64,000 nt of DNA from Leuconostoc mesenteroides subsp. mesenteroides (lineage in GTDB: Bacteria; Bacillota; Bacilli; Lactobacillales; Lactobacillaceae), in contig CP046062.1 in the NCBI GenBank assembly GCA_009676745.1, forward strand, positions 1,039,501 through 1,103,500, written 5' to 3'. The notes beneath the pieces are model-generated. The model was not told the origin of the DNA and did no database searches. It worked only from the letters and a program-made list of their open reading frames with translations. Positions 40,709 to 49,095 of the stretch are shown here, piece by piece (within the stretch, counting starts at the first letter, position 1; every line of letters starts with the position of its first letter). A program made the translations under genes and the position numbers.

Positions 40709-41662
40709 ATGTCAGAAGAACTCAAAGAATATGATGTAGTTGTTATTGGGGCTGGACCAGCGGGGATGACTGCAGCCACATATGCTTCAAGAGCTAATTT
40801 ATCAGTATTAATGTTGGATCGTGGTATTTATGGTGGTCAAATGAATAATACAGCTGAGGTAGAAAATTATCCTGGATTTGATTCCATTCTGGGTCCGGAT
40901 TTAGCTGAAAAGATGTATTCTTCGTCAACACAATTTGGTGCCGAATATGGTTTTGGATCAGTAAAGAGTATTGAAGTTGAAGATTATATAAAAATAATTC
41001 GCACTGATATGGGCGATTATGCTGCCAAGGCAATCATTATAGCAACAGGGTCAGAGCATATCCATTTAGATGTAACGGGTGAAGACGAGTATCAAGGTCG
41101 TGGTGTGAGTTATTGTGCAGTGTGTGATGGTGCATTTTTCCGAGACGAGGATGTTTTGGTTATTGGCGGCGGTGATTCAGCTATCGAAGAAGGTTTATAC
41201 TTAACTAATCTAGCTAAATCGGTGACAGTACTTCATCGTCGTGACAAATTACGTGCACAACAAATTATCCAAAACCGCGCATTTGATAACTCTAAAATGA
41301 AGTTTGAATGGCATACTGAAGTGGTGGCAATTACTGGTGATAATGACAAAGTTACAGGCGTTGATGTGATTAATAACCTGACAAACGAAAAAAGTCACAT
41401 TGATGCATCAGGGGTGTTTATTTATGTAGGATTGAAGGCAAATACGCAAGGGTTTGAAAATCTTAATATTACCGATTCAGAAGGATGGATTGTAACAGAT
41501 GATAAGATGCAAACGAATATTCCTGGTATTTTTGCTGTTGGCGATGTTCGTGTAAAAGATTTGAGGCAAATCACTACTGCTGTTGGTGATGGCAGTTTGG
41601 CAGGTCAGGGTGTGTATGATTATATTAGTAGTTTGCCCACCACTGAAAAAATTGCAGAATAA
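40709..41662 (+). CDS. trxB: Thioredoxin-disulfide reductase
   Basis: TrxB passes electrons from NADPH through FAD to thioredoxin. The FAD motif is VIGAGPAGMTAA near residues 11-22. The redox pair is Cys136 and Cys139 in SYCAVCDG. A second dinucleotide motif is VIGGGDSAIEEG, and the C-terminal FAVGDVRVK contacts FAD. At 317 residues it is complete. It has its own short upstream region after the galU terminator. Confidence 0.96.
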   Translation: MSEELKEYDVVVIGAGPAGMTAATYASRANLSVLMLDRGIYGGQMNNTAEVENYPGFDSILGPDLAEKMYSSSTQFGAEYGFGSVKSIEVEDYIKIIRTDMGDYAAKAIIIATGSEHIHLDVTGEDEYQGRGVSYCAVCDGAFFRDEDVLVIGGGDSAIEEGLYLTNLAKSVTVLHRRDKLRAQQIIQNRAFDNSKMKFEWHTEVVAITGDNDKVTGVDVINNLTNEKSHIDASGVFIYVGLKANTQGFENLNITDSEGWIVTDDKMQTNIPGIFAVGDVRVKDLRQITTAVGDGSLAGQGVYDYISSLPTTEKIAE

Positions 41663-41696
41663 AAAAACGATGACGATTAGTCATCGTTTTTTTTTA
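41661..41696. terminator. Bidirectional terminator between trxB and the VOC gene
   Basis: AAAAAACGATGAC pairs with GTCATCGTTTTTT around a short GATTA loop, flanked by A- and T-runs. Confidence 0.88.
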
Positions 41697-42077
41697 TTTA
41701 ACGATTTCGCAGAATTCTACGATAACACCATCAGGTCCTTGAATATTAAAGAACTTAATTCCTTTGTCCCAAAATGGTAAATGTTGTACTTCTGAATCGA
41801 TTAAAGTAAAGCCTTCAGCCTTAGCAGCATCAAAAGCAGCATCTGCATCAGTAGTGTCCATTGAAATATGGTTAATAGCTCCTGGTTTACCAGCAACTTC
41901 GTCACCGCTCCATGTTTCAATCACTAGATTTTCACGTTGCATGAAGATGACATTCCCGGCAGGAAAATCACCAGTCTTTTTAAAACCTAATTTAGTCCAA
42001 AATGCTTCAGATTGTGCTAATGAAGATGATGGAATACCAATATGTTGTACACCTGAGTAGTAATCAGCAAAAGCCAT
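41694..42077 (-). CDS. VOC-superfamily (glyoxalase-like) protein
   Basis: This small protein of 127 residues has the vicinal-oxygen-chelate fold: VQHIGIPSSSLAQSEAFWTKLGF at the N-terminus, INHISMDTTD in the middle and FFNIQGPDGVIVEFCE at the end give His and Glu metal ligands. Related proteins include lactoylglutathione lyases and antibiotic-binding proteins; the exact substrate is unknown. I chose ATG 42077, with GGAGG eight bases upstream; a TTG at 42092 would overlap that site. Confidence 0.85.
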   Translation of the reverse strand: MAFADYYSGVQHIGIPSSSLAQSEAFWTKLGFKKTGDFPAGNVIFMQRENLVIETWSGDEVAGKPGAINHISMDTTDADAAFDAAKAEGFTLIDSEVQHLPFWDKGIKFFNIQGPDGVIVEFCEIVK

Positions 42078-42127
42078 AATTTTCTCCTCCAAAAATAATA
42101 TTTTTTATACCAAACAATGAGTCTATT

Positions 42128-42865
42128 TTATTCACCAACATCAACAGCTTGGTGATCTAAATTACGAAATACTAGCTTGTCAGCAATTCCAGTTATCCCG
42201 CCTTGGAAAAGAAAGGCGAAGAGCGTTCCTAAGCCAAAATTATATAGATTTGGGAAAGTAATGATAAACGCAATAATGGCAAAAATCGTTGGTGGAATGT
42301 ATGAGGCCCACATTGCTTTGAAAGCAGAACCCTTAAAATACTTAAAACGCAATATTTGCATTAAATCATCTGCTGGATGCAAAACCAAATTTACACGCTG
42401 ATATATTGAAATAGCGGTACCAATAAGGGCAACTCCTAAGAAATTAATAACAATGTATAAAATTACCATTGGTAATGACTTTGCATCAGGCATAATTTGA
42501 TTGAAAATATTTGAAAACCATTGAATGAAAATTGAAAACGGTAGCATGAATACAAAGTTACCAAAAATTCTTTTCCAATCAATCTTTTTCATCAAAAATG
42601 CATTTAAGAAAGAGATTAACATACCAAGAACTAGAAAGGCCCAGAATAATGCTAGAGAATTATTTCCTAGAATCGCGTGACCTAAGTTGGCTTCTGCTGC
42701 TGTCCAGTAGGCAGAACCAAGAAAGGCAGGGTGAATATGATCAGAGGTAACCAGGGTTAAAACGTTACCCATAGCATTGATAACTAGTGAAATAATAAAG
42801 TAGGTAATCGATAAACTCATTGAAATAGTTCTAGAGCTTTTCGTCTTTGTCTCGTTTTGAGTCAT
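42128..42865 (-). CDS. YczE/YitT-like integral membrane protein
   Basis: This 245-residue protein has about five hydrophobic helices and an N-terminal hydrophilic tail. The layout, with VINAMGNVLTL in helix one and GVALIGTAISIYQRVNLVLHPADDLM after helix four, resembles the YczE/YyaS/YitT family. It starts two bases after mannitol dehydrogenase on the same strand, so they are co-transcribed. A transport role for fructose or mannitol is possible from context but not shown by motifs. Confidence 0.75.
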   Translation of the reverse strand: MTQNETKTKSSRTISMSLSITYFIISLVINAMGNVLTLVTSDHIHPAFLGSAYWTAAEANLGHAILGNNSLALFWAFLVLGMLISFLNAFLMKKIDWKRIFGNFVFMLPFSIFIQWFSNIFNQIMPDAKSLPMVILYIVINFLGVALIGTAISIYQRVNLVLHPADDLMQILRFKYFKGSAFKAMWASYIPPTIFAIIAFIITFPNLYNFGLGTLFAFLFQGGITGIADKLVFRNLDHQAVDVGE

Positions 42866-42867
42866 AA

Positions 42868-43884
42868 TTATGCCTCTTCGCCGCCGACCTTCACAACAGC
42901 CTTAGATACGACACCTAACTTACCATTAACAAAGTCGTCAACAGTTGCATAGTCTAATTCGTGTGACATCAATGCTTCAACATTCAACTTACCAGATGAT
43001 AGCAAAGCCAATGAATCTTCAAATGCGTTAGGGTTGATAAATGAACCTTGAATAGTTAATTGCTTTTGGAATACTTCATAAGTGTTCATTTGGAACTTAG
43101 CATCAGGACCACCAACACCAAACATCAATACTTGAGCACCACGAGCTGATGCTTCAATAGCAGATTCTTGTGTTTGTGGTAGACCAACAGCTTCGATGAT
43201 AACATCATATTCACCTTCAGGGATTTTGTCGCCCTTCATTGTGTTGTATGTGTTCTTTACACCAAACTTTTCCTTGTTCATTGCCAACTTTTCATCAACA
43301 ATACCAGCTAAATCAACTTGGTGAATACCATATGCTTGCAAAATTTGAACAAACAATTCACCCATGAAGCCATCACCGATTACCAAAGCCTTTTGGTAAG
43401 GAGTAACTTTCAACAATTGGATACCGTGAACAGCACATGAAATGGGTTCAACAACAGCAGCTGACTTCAATGAAACATTGTCAGGAATTTGGTAAACAAC
43501 AGATGCAGGAGCCGTGAAGAATTCTTCAAAACCACCATCACGTGTAACACCAACAGCTGATAGGTTTTCACATAATTCAGGACGTGCAGTGCGGCAAAAC
43601 TTGCATTGTCCGCAATAGATGTTAGGATCAACAGTTACGCGATCACCAACTTTAACGTTAGTAACGCTTGAACCAACTTCAGCAACAACACCAGAATTTT
43701 CATGTCCCAAAACAATTGGAGGAACGGCATCAGCAGACCCAGGTAAACCAGCATATAGTGCGTGATCAGTACCACAAATACCAGCAAATGCTGTATGAAT
43801 CAAAACTTCATTAGGCAAAACCTTTGGACGTTCAATGTCCTTTACTTCTAATTGCTTAGTTCCGGTTAAAACAAGTGCTTCCAT
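42868..43884 (-). CDS. mdh: NADP-type mannitol 2-dehydrogenase
   Basis: This enzyme reduces fructose to mannitol, using fructose as electron acceptor to regenerate NAD(P)+ in heterofermentative metabolism. It is a zinc medium-chain dehydrogenase of 338 residues. Catalytic zinc ligands appear in GICGTDHALY and GHENSGVV; the structural zinc site is CGQCKFC...C near residues 90-104. The coenzyme fold is near LVIGDGFMGEL. Length and sequence match my recollection of the Leuconostoc enzyme closely. It is divergent from a LacI-type regulator, which probably controls it. Confidence 0.94.
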   Translation of the reverse strand: MEALVLTGTKQLEVKDIERPKVLPNEVLIHTAFAGICGTDHALYAGLPGSADAVPPIVLGHENSGVVAEVGSSVTNVKVGDRVTVDPNIYCGQCKFCRTARPELCENLSAVGVTRDGGFEEFFTAPASVVYQIPDNVSLKSAAVVEPISCAVHGIQLLKVTPYQKALVIGDGFMGELFVQILQAYGIHQVDLAGIVDEKLAMNKEKFGVKNTYNTMKGDKIPEGEYDVIIEAVGLPQTQESAIEASARGAQVLMFGVGGPDAKFQMNTYEVFQKQLTIQGSFINPNAFEDSLALLSSGKLNVEALMSHELDYATVDDFVNGKLGVVSKAVVKVGGEEA

Positions 43885-43927
43885 GATTAATTCTCCTTTT
43901 TTGTGACAAAAGTAACTTACGGTGACT

Positions 43928-43956
43928 ATGCTAAACCTTTGGCATTATAAAGTCAA
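43928..43956 (-). promoter_or_regulatory. mdh promoter
   Basis: On the minus strand, TTGACT (43956-43951), 17 bases, TAGCAT (43933-43928). It lies between mdh and the divergent regulator, with room for a LacI-type operator. Confidence 0.65.
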
Positions 43957-44031
43957 GTCTCACGACGAATTAATTTCCGTTTTATAAGGCTATTGGTGTG
44001 ATAAAATAATATAAGACTATGGAGGTATGTA

Positions 44032-45012
44032 ATGGTTGCAAAATTAAGTGATGTCGCAGCGCTAGCTGGTGTTTCTGTGACAACAGTATCACGTGTTATT
44101 AACAGCTATGGTTCTTTGAGCCAAAAAACAATTGATAAGGTCCATGCTGCAATGCGTGAACTACATTATCAACCAAATGCAATGGCACGTTCATTACAAG
44201 GTAAATCATCACAATTTATCGGTTTGATTTTACCTAATATGGAAAACCCATTTTTTACTGCATTAGCCAACGAAATTGAGCAGTTATTGTTCTTAAAAGG
44301 TTATAAAGTTATTATCGCAGCATCAGCAAATAATGTTGAGAAAGAGCAGCAATACTTGCAAATGCTTGCAGCTAATCAAGTTGAAGGGATAATAACATCT
44401 TCACATAATCTAGATATTGAAGAATATCAGAATACCTATTTACCGATTGTTTCTTATGATCGATATTTATCAGATGATATCCCTATTGTTTCTGAAGACA
44501 ATGAAGAGGGAGGATATCTTGCTGGTAACTATTTACTCTCAACAGGTGCTCGACGTCTATTAATATTGAGTGATGATGATGGCTCGAAATCACCTACACA
44601 TATCCGCTATGATGGTTTTGTAAGAGCGACAAAAGACTCTACAGCTAAGGTTTTTCAAGAAAATTTCAATCTAGAAGGGTTCGCTTCAAAAGAAGATCTC
44701 GATAAAATGATTGACTACGTTACAAGCAACGATATTGATGGTGTTTTTGCTTACAATGATGTTGGTGCAATTCAATTACAAAATGCACTAAGAAAAATCG
44801 GTAAACGTGTTCCAGAAGATGTGAAAATTATAGGTTACGATGGGACACCAATTGTTCGTCAGCTACATCCTGATTTACCAACAATCGTACAACCAATGAA
44901 ACAGGCGGCAAAAGTGTTGATTGACGTATTGTTTGCGGTAATAGAAAATCCTGGAGAAAAGCCACAAAATAATCAATTACTTGGTGTTGAGTTATTTCAA
45001 CCCAAACAATAA
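44032..45012 (+). CDS. LacI-family transcriptional regulator
   Basis: This 326-residue repressor has an N-terminal LacI helix-turn-helix (KLSDVAALAGVSVTTVSRVIN, then NAMARSLQGKSS hinge). A periplasmic-binding-protein-like sensor domain starts FIGLILPNMENPFFTAL. GGAGGT precedes ATG 44032. It is transcribed away from mdh. Similarity to sucrose/ribose-type repressors is general; the effector is unknown. Fructose or sucrose is the natural guess from the neighbourhood. Confidence 0.9.
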   Translation: MVAKLSDVAALAGVSVTTVSRVINSYGSLSQKTIDKVHAAMRELHYQPNAMARSLQGKSSQFIGLILPNMENPFFTALANEIEQLLFLKGYKVIIAASANNVEKEQQYLQMLAANQVEGIITSSHNLDIEEYQNTYLPIVSYDRYLSDDIPIVSEDNEEGGYLAGNYLLSTGARRLLILSDDDGSKSPTHIRYDGFVRATKDSTAKVFQENFNLEGFASKEDLDKMIDYVTSNDIDGVFAYNDVGAIQLQNALRKIGKRVPEDVKIIGYDGTPIVRQLHPDLPTIVQPMKQAAKVLIDVLFAVIENPGEKPQNNQLLGVELFQPKQ

Positions 45013-45058
45013 ATGATTTCACTGTGTTTTTTTAATATTATGACATTTTGGAGGGGAA

Positions 45059-45718
45059 ATGCTTATAAATACATTGGCAATGATGCCAGAGTGGATTACC
45101 TATCTAATTAGCAGTGACGCTGATTTTTCTATATCAACTTTTGTTGTAATGTTTTTACTAATATTTGTTGAGACAGCTGGTATTCTAACTGGGTTTATTC
45201 CTGGAGATGCGATTTTGATTACAGCCGGAGGATTGGTAGGAACACATCACGATTTTTTTGAACTTGGACTAGTTGTTTTAGTTTTTGCTTTTGCGTCTTT
45301 TTTGGGGGATGGCGTTAATTATTGGTTTGGTGCTTATATTACAAAGCAATTTGGTAAGATTCCCATAATTAAAAAATACGTGCATGATGAGTTAATTGAA
45401 CAAATCGCAGGTAATTTTCATCCAAAACGCTGGTTGTTATTTATTGTCTTGGGACGTTTCTTGCCTTTTATTCGTGTTGCGGTGCCACTATTAGCTCACC
45501 GTTTAGGTTTAGCATTTTCAAATTATCTAAGGATGTCAGCCTTTGCTAGCTTTCTATGGTCACTAATCATGGTTTCAATAGGATATTTTATTGGTCATCT
45601 GGCAATTCCAAGACAAGATACAATTTCCTTAATGATAGTAATAGCAATAGTGTTGATAGTGATTTTACGTATTCCCAAATGTCGGCAAAGTATTATCCAA
45701 TTGTTTATTCGAAAATAA
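45059..45718 (+). CDS. DedA-family membrane protein
   Basis: This 219-residue polytopic protein has the DedA signature: FVETAGILTGFIPGDAILITAGGL near the start and GRFLPFIRVAVPLLAH with the conserved Arg and Pro in the second half. DedA proteins are thought to flip phospholipids or polyprenyl carriers, and to support membrane potential. It has GGAGGGG upstream. It sits alone between the LacI-type gene and pgm. Confidence 0.9.
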   Translation: MLINTLAMMPEWITYLISSDADFSISTFVVMFLLIFVETAGILTGFIPGDAILITAGGLVGTHHDFFELGLVVLVFAFASFLGDGVNYWFGAYITKQFGKIPIIKKYVHDELIEQIAGNFHPKRWLLFIVLGRFLPFIRVAVPLLAHRLGLAFSNYLRMSAFASFLWSLIMVSIGYFIGHLAIPRQDTISLMIVIAIVLIVILRIPKCRQSIIQLFIRK

Positions 45719-45761
45719 ATTTGTTATAATTTAAGAAATTACAAAAAAAAGAAGGTAAATC

Positions 45762-47462
45762 ATGAGTTATAAAGAAGCACTTACAAAATGGCAGGAAGCG
45801 ACTTTACCAGATTATTTGGCTGCTGATTTAGAAAAATACACACCAGAACAAGAGGAAGATGCTTTTTATCAAAATCTAAGTTTTGGTACAGCTGGAATGC
45901 GTGGTGTATTGGGTGCAGGGACAAACCGCATGAATGTTTTCACAGTTCGTCAAGTAACTGAAGCTTTGGCACGTTATATTGATCAACAAGGATTAGACGC
46001 TCAAAAGCGTGGTGTAGCAATTAGTTTTGATTCGCGCCATTTTTCACCCGAGTTTGCTTCAAATGCGGCACAAGTATTGTCAGCACACGGAATTAAGAGT
46101 TTTCTTTTTAGCTCATTACGTCCAACACCAGAATTATCATTTACTGTACGTGAATTACATGCTTTCGCTGGTATTATGATCACTGCATCACATAATCCTA
46201 AAGAATATAACGGTTACAAGGTTTATGGAGAAGACGGCGGTCAAATGGTTCCAAAAGCAGTTGAGGCTGTGGTTAACGAACTGGCGAACATTACTGATAT
46301 TTTTAATATTGCTTTAGATGAAGACAACAAAAATGTACAAATTATTGATGATGAAATCGATAATAAATATTTAAAGAAGATGGAAACAGTGACAGTTAAC
46401 ACTGACCTTGTTGCCAAAGAAGGTGCTTCGCTAAAATTTGTTTATTCACCGTTACATGGAACAGGACAATATATTGGTGAAAAAGCTTTGCAGCAGGCAG
46501 GTTTCACAAATTACACAATTGTAAAGGAACAAGCTGTTATTGATGGTGACTTTCCAACGGTTCAAAAACCTAATCCAGAAGATGCTGCCGCGCTATCACT
46601 AGCTATTGAATATGCTAAGCGAGATGGAGCGGATGCTGTTGTAGCAACAGATCCTGACGCTGATCGTATGGGTGCGGCTGTTAAATTAGCTGACGGTACA
46701 TTCCAAATTTTGACAGGTAATCAAATTGCTGCTGTTTTGGTTAACTATTTATTAACAGCTAAAAAAGATACAAATACTTTACCAACTAATGGCTCAATTG
46801 TGACATCAATTGTATCATCACGCTTTGCCTCAAAAGTTGCGGAAAGTTTTGGTGTTGAGACAGCTGATGTGTTAACTGGGTTTAAATATATTGCTGCTAC
46901 GATTGATCGATTTGAAGAAACGAAATCCAATACATTTTTGTTTGGTTTTGAAGAAAGTTTCGGTTACTTGGTCAAGCCTTTCTCGCATGATAAAGATGCT
47001 ATTCAAGCCTTGGTATTATTTGCAGAAGTTGCTGCATACTACAAGTCACAAGGGAAGACCTTTGCGGATGGATTGTATGAATTGTTTGAGAAATTTGGAT
47101 ACTTTGAAGAGAAGACGATTAGCTTAGATTTCCCAGGAATTCATGGTAATGATGAAATGGCTGCAATTATTGCTGGCTTTCGCGATAATCAACCCAATGA
47201 AATTGGTGGAATAGAAGTTGCACGTGTGCAAGACTTTTCAACTTCAGTTGAAACAAATAAAAATGGATCAACGACTAAGCTGTCTCAACCAAAAGCAAAT
47301 GTATTAAAATATTGGTTGGACGATGGTTCTTGGGTAGCCTTACGACCATCAGGAACTGAACCTAAGCTAAAGTTCTACATCGGGGTTGAATCTGAATCAC
47401 AAGAAGAATCACAAAATAAAATTGATATTATTTCCGCTGATTTAATGAAACATGCAAAGTAA
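45762..47462 (+). CDS. pgm: Phosphoglucomutase (phospho-sugar mutase)
   Basis: This enzyme interconverts glucose 6-phosphate and glucose 1-phosphate, feeding galU. The phosphoserine lies in ITASHNPKEYNG near residue 143. The metal loop is DPDADRMG, the sugar loop GFEESFGYL and the C-terminal phosphate-binding loop RPSGTEPK. At 566 residues it belongs to the long PgcA-type family. In L. plantarum the pgm gene also sits downstream of the hprK-galU-trxB cluster, as I recall it. Confidence 0.95.
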   Translation: MSYKEALTKWQEATLPDYLAADLEKYTPEQEEDAFYQNLSFGTAGMRGVLGAGTNRMNVFTVRQVTEALARYIDQQGLDAQKRGVAISFDSRHFSPEFASNAAQVLSAHGIKSFLFSSLRPTPELSFTVRELHAFAGIMITASHNPKEYNGYKVYGEDGGQMVPKAVEAVVNELANITDIFNIALDEDNKNVQIIDDEIDNKYLKKMETVTVNTDLVAKEGASLKFVYSPLHGTGQYIGEKALQQAGFTNYTIVKEQAVIDGDFPTVQKPNPEDAAALSLAIEYAKRDGADAVVATDPDADRMGAAVKLADGTFQILTGNQIAAVLVNYLLTAKKDTNTLPTNGSIVTSIVSSRFASKVAESFGVETADVLTGFKYIAATIDRFEETKSNTFLFGFEESFGYLVKPFSHDKDAIQALVLFAEVAAYYKSQGKTFADGLYELFEKFGYFEEKTISLDFPGIHGNDEMAAIIAGFRDNQPNEIGGIEVARVQDFSTSVETNKNGSTTKLSQPKANVLKYWLDDGSWVALRPSGTEPKLKFYIGVESESQEESQNKIDIISADLMKHAK

Positions 47463-47465
47463 TAC

Positions 47466-47494
47466 TAGACATTAAAATCATAATTTGCTATAAT
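47466..47494 (+). promoter_or_regulatory. rplS promoter
   Basis: TAGACA (47466-47471), 17-base spacer, TATAAT (47489-47494). It starts three bases after the pgm stop. The transcript should begin near 47500 with a GGCT/AGCC hairpin. Confidence 0.75.
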
Positions 47495-47499
47495 TACTT

Positions 47500-47585
47500 C
47501 TGGCTATTAAAGCCCATATTAACGATAATCCGCTGTGCGTTCAGCCTAAGGGCAAGTGTATGATTGTCGATCAGGAGAATGACCG
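47500..47585 (+). promoter_or_regulatory. Structured rplS leader, L19-leader-like autoregulatory RNA
   Basis: After an initial hairpin GGCT/AGCC, the leader can form a three-way junction. CGATAATC (47523-47530) pairs over eight bases with GATTGTCG (47562-47569), enclosing GCTG/CAGC and GCC-TAAG-GGC hairpins. The Shine-Dalgarno site follows immediately. This fits the idea of an L19 binding site for feedback control, known for L19 leaders in Firmicutes. I did not check it against a covariance model. Confidence 0.6.
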
Positions 47586-47945
47586 ATGCGTCAAAATACT
47601 ATTTTAGAAAACGTTACATCAGCACAATTGCGTACTGACATTCCTGCTTTCCGTGCAGGAGACACTGTTAAAGTGTATGCTAAGATCGTTGAAGGTTCAC
47701 GTGAACGTGTTCAGTTGTTTGAAGGTGTTGTTATTAAGCGCAAGGGCGCTGGCATCCAAGCAACTTATACAGTTCGTAAGATTTCTTCAGGTGTTGGTGT
47801 GGAACGTACGTTCCCATTGCACTCGCCACGTGTTGAAAAGATTGAAGTTACTCGCTTTGGTCAAGTACGTCGTGCAAAGTTGTACTACTTGCGTGCTTTG
47901 CAAGGTAAGGCAGCTCGTATTAAAGAACGTCGTCGCGACGTTTAA
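47586..47945 (+). CDS. rplS: 50S ribosomal protein L19
   Basis: L19 sits at the subunit interface of the ribosome. The 119-residue protein has [16 protein letters not shown] and [13 protein letters not shown], the family signature, and ends KERRRDV. AGGAG lies upstream of ATG 47586. It is transcribed alone with a structured leader and its own terminator. Codons look strongly biased, as expected for a highly expressed gene. Confidence 0.98.
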   Translation: MRQNTILENVTSAQLRTDIPAFRAGDTVKVYAKIVEGSRERVQLFEGVVIKRKGAGIQATYTVRKISSGVGVERTFPLHSPRVEKIEVTRFGQVRRAKLYYLRALQGKAARIKERRRDV

Positions 47946-47952
47946 ACTATGT

Positions 47953-47982
47953 AAAAAGCATTTCTTTGGAAGTGCTTTTTTG
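47953..47982 (+). terminator. Terminator after rplS
   Basis: AAAAAGCATTTC pairs with GAAGTGCTTTTT around a TTTG loop, followed by T-run. Confidence 0.88.
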
Positions 47983-48095
47983 TTAATTATTTTTAATAAA
48001 AGTTATTTACTTCACTAAGTATTATGTCATTGTCACGTAATAATTTTGTCAAAATTCAGACATATTATTGCAGATGAATTAGTCTATAATAGACA

Positions 48096-48235
48096 TATAC
48101 TCAAATAACATTTGAGTTTCATTACTTCCCCCAGTAATGCATCAATCAGCTCCCCCAATTGTTGATTGATACACCGATAACTTATGTTATCAAACCCCTG
48201 GCCAACCCCCCTCTTCGGTCAGGGGCTTTTTATTT
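48096..48235 (+). ncRNA. Candidate small RNA with three C-rich loops
   Basis: The non-coding stretch 47946-48294 contains a compact RNA-like unit. A TATAAT -10 at 48085-48090 is followed by five hairpins: CTCAAAT/ATTTGAG (48100-48116); CATTACT/AGTAATG with loop TCCCCC (48120-48139); ATCAATCA/TGATTGAT with CCCCC in its loop (48141-48170); GATAAC/GTTATC (48176-48191); and a strong terminator CCCCTGGCC/GGTCAGGGG whose loop has CCCCCC (48195-48225), then T-rich sequence. C-rich loops could pair with Shine-Dalgarno sites, as in RsaE- or LhrC-type regulators. No ORF is evident. I recognise no known family. Confidence 0.7.
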
Positions 48236-48258
48236 GTAAAAAATTATTGAAATCCAAT

Positions 48259-48293
48259 AAAAACCCGTTAACGCTTTCGTTAACGGGTTTTTT
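48259..48293. terminator. Terminator, mainly for yslB
   Basis: AAAACCCGTTAACG pairs with CGTTAACGGGTTTT around CTTT, with A- and T-runs on both sides. It ends yslB on the minus strand and can back up the small RNA terminator. Confidence 0.9.
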
Positions 48294-48294
48294 A

Positions 48295-49008
48295 TTATTT
48301 AAAAGGGGACTGTGGATTTTCTGTAGATGTTGGCACATTGAATGGATCAATTTCTTCACCAGATAAAGCACTCAACCCGGAACTCTCTTCTGTAGGCATG
48401 ACGGTTTCGTCAAACTTAAAAGCCAGTAAGGAGTCTGTGATAGACTGTTCACGTGAAATATCATCGTTATTCCTTACTTCCACAACGGTAGCTTTTTCTG
48501 TTGTCGCATGTGTTCGATCTAAGAAAGAATCCCGTGCAGCTGCACGTTGCCTAAGATCATCAACATTGACTGTTTCAGATAGGTCAGTGATTACTTCAAA
48601 GGAAACACCTTCGTTTTTCTTCAAATACTTGAAATTGGCTTCAGCAATAGCACCAGTTTGTACTTCAAGCTGTTGTGCTAAAAAACCGGCTTCTAAACTG
48701 AAATCCGCATTTTTATTTAATTCAAGACGTTGTCGTACTAAATCGCCAGTTAATTCCCAACGTTGATTTTTGCTATTTTGTGACTTGATTTCTAAATCAC
48801 CAAAGGCAGCGTTGGCAAAAAACTCTTTTACTGTCGACAGTGTGTCGGTTGGAAACTGTCGTGCAATTTCTTTGCCAGCCCAGTATAAAATATGAGGGTA
48901 GTCTTCTTGAAGTAAATTTTTTAAGAGACCATCACGTAGCAAGCTAAGTGCAAAACTGTTTACTTGAAAGTTTGTTTGTAAAATTTTATCGTAATCGTTG
49001 ATATCCAT
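48295..49008 (-). CDS. YslB-family (DUF2507) protein
   Basis: Cytoplasmic protein of 237 residues. The first 130 residues match the YslB/DUF2507 pattern (NSFALSLLRDGLL, ILYWAGKEIARQFP, and WELTGDLVRQRL). The C-terminal 100 residues are an acidic, probably disordered extension. I chose ATG 49008; AAAGGA lies 12 bases upstream, slightly long. An in-frame TTG at 49056 would add 16 residues. In Bacillus yslB lies next to racE, and here it is divergent from racE too. Function unknown. Confidence 0.85.
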   Translation of the reverse strand: MDINDYDKILQTNFQVNSFALSLLRDGLLKNLLQEDYPHILYWAGKEIARQFPTDTLSTVKEFFANAAFGDLEIKSQNSKNQRWELTGDLVRQRLELNKNADFSLEAGFLAQQLEVQTGAIAEANFKYLKKNEGVSFEVITDLSETVNVDDLRQRAAARDSFLDRTHATTEKATVVEVRNNDDISREQSITDSLLAFKFDETVMPTEESSGLSALSGEEIDPFNVPTSTENPQSPFK

Positions 49009-49060
49009 GGTTGACGAAAATCCTTTCATTTCATTATACACAAAATTAGTGTTCAAATGC

Positions 49061-49088
49061 TTGCATTTTTTATTATCCTAGTCATAAT
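49061..49088 (+). promoter_or_regulatory. racE promoter
   Basis: TTGCAT (49061-49066), 16-base spacer, CATAAT (49083-49088). The -10 ends seven bases before the racE ATG, so the start site would coincide with the start codon. Confidence 0.55.
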
Positions 49089-49095
49089 TAATTAT

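Noticed and set aside
48120-48225. CRISPR-like repeat array
   Set aside because: The short repeated features are hairpin arms of different sequence; there are no direct repeats with unique spacers.
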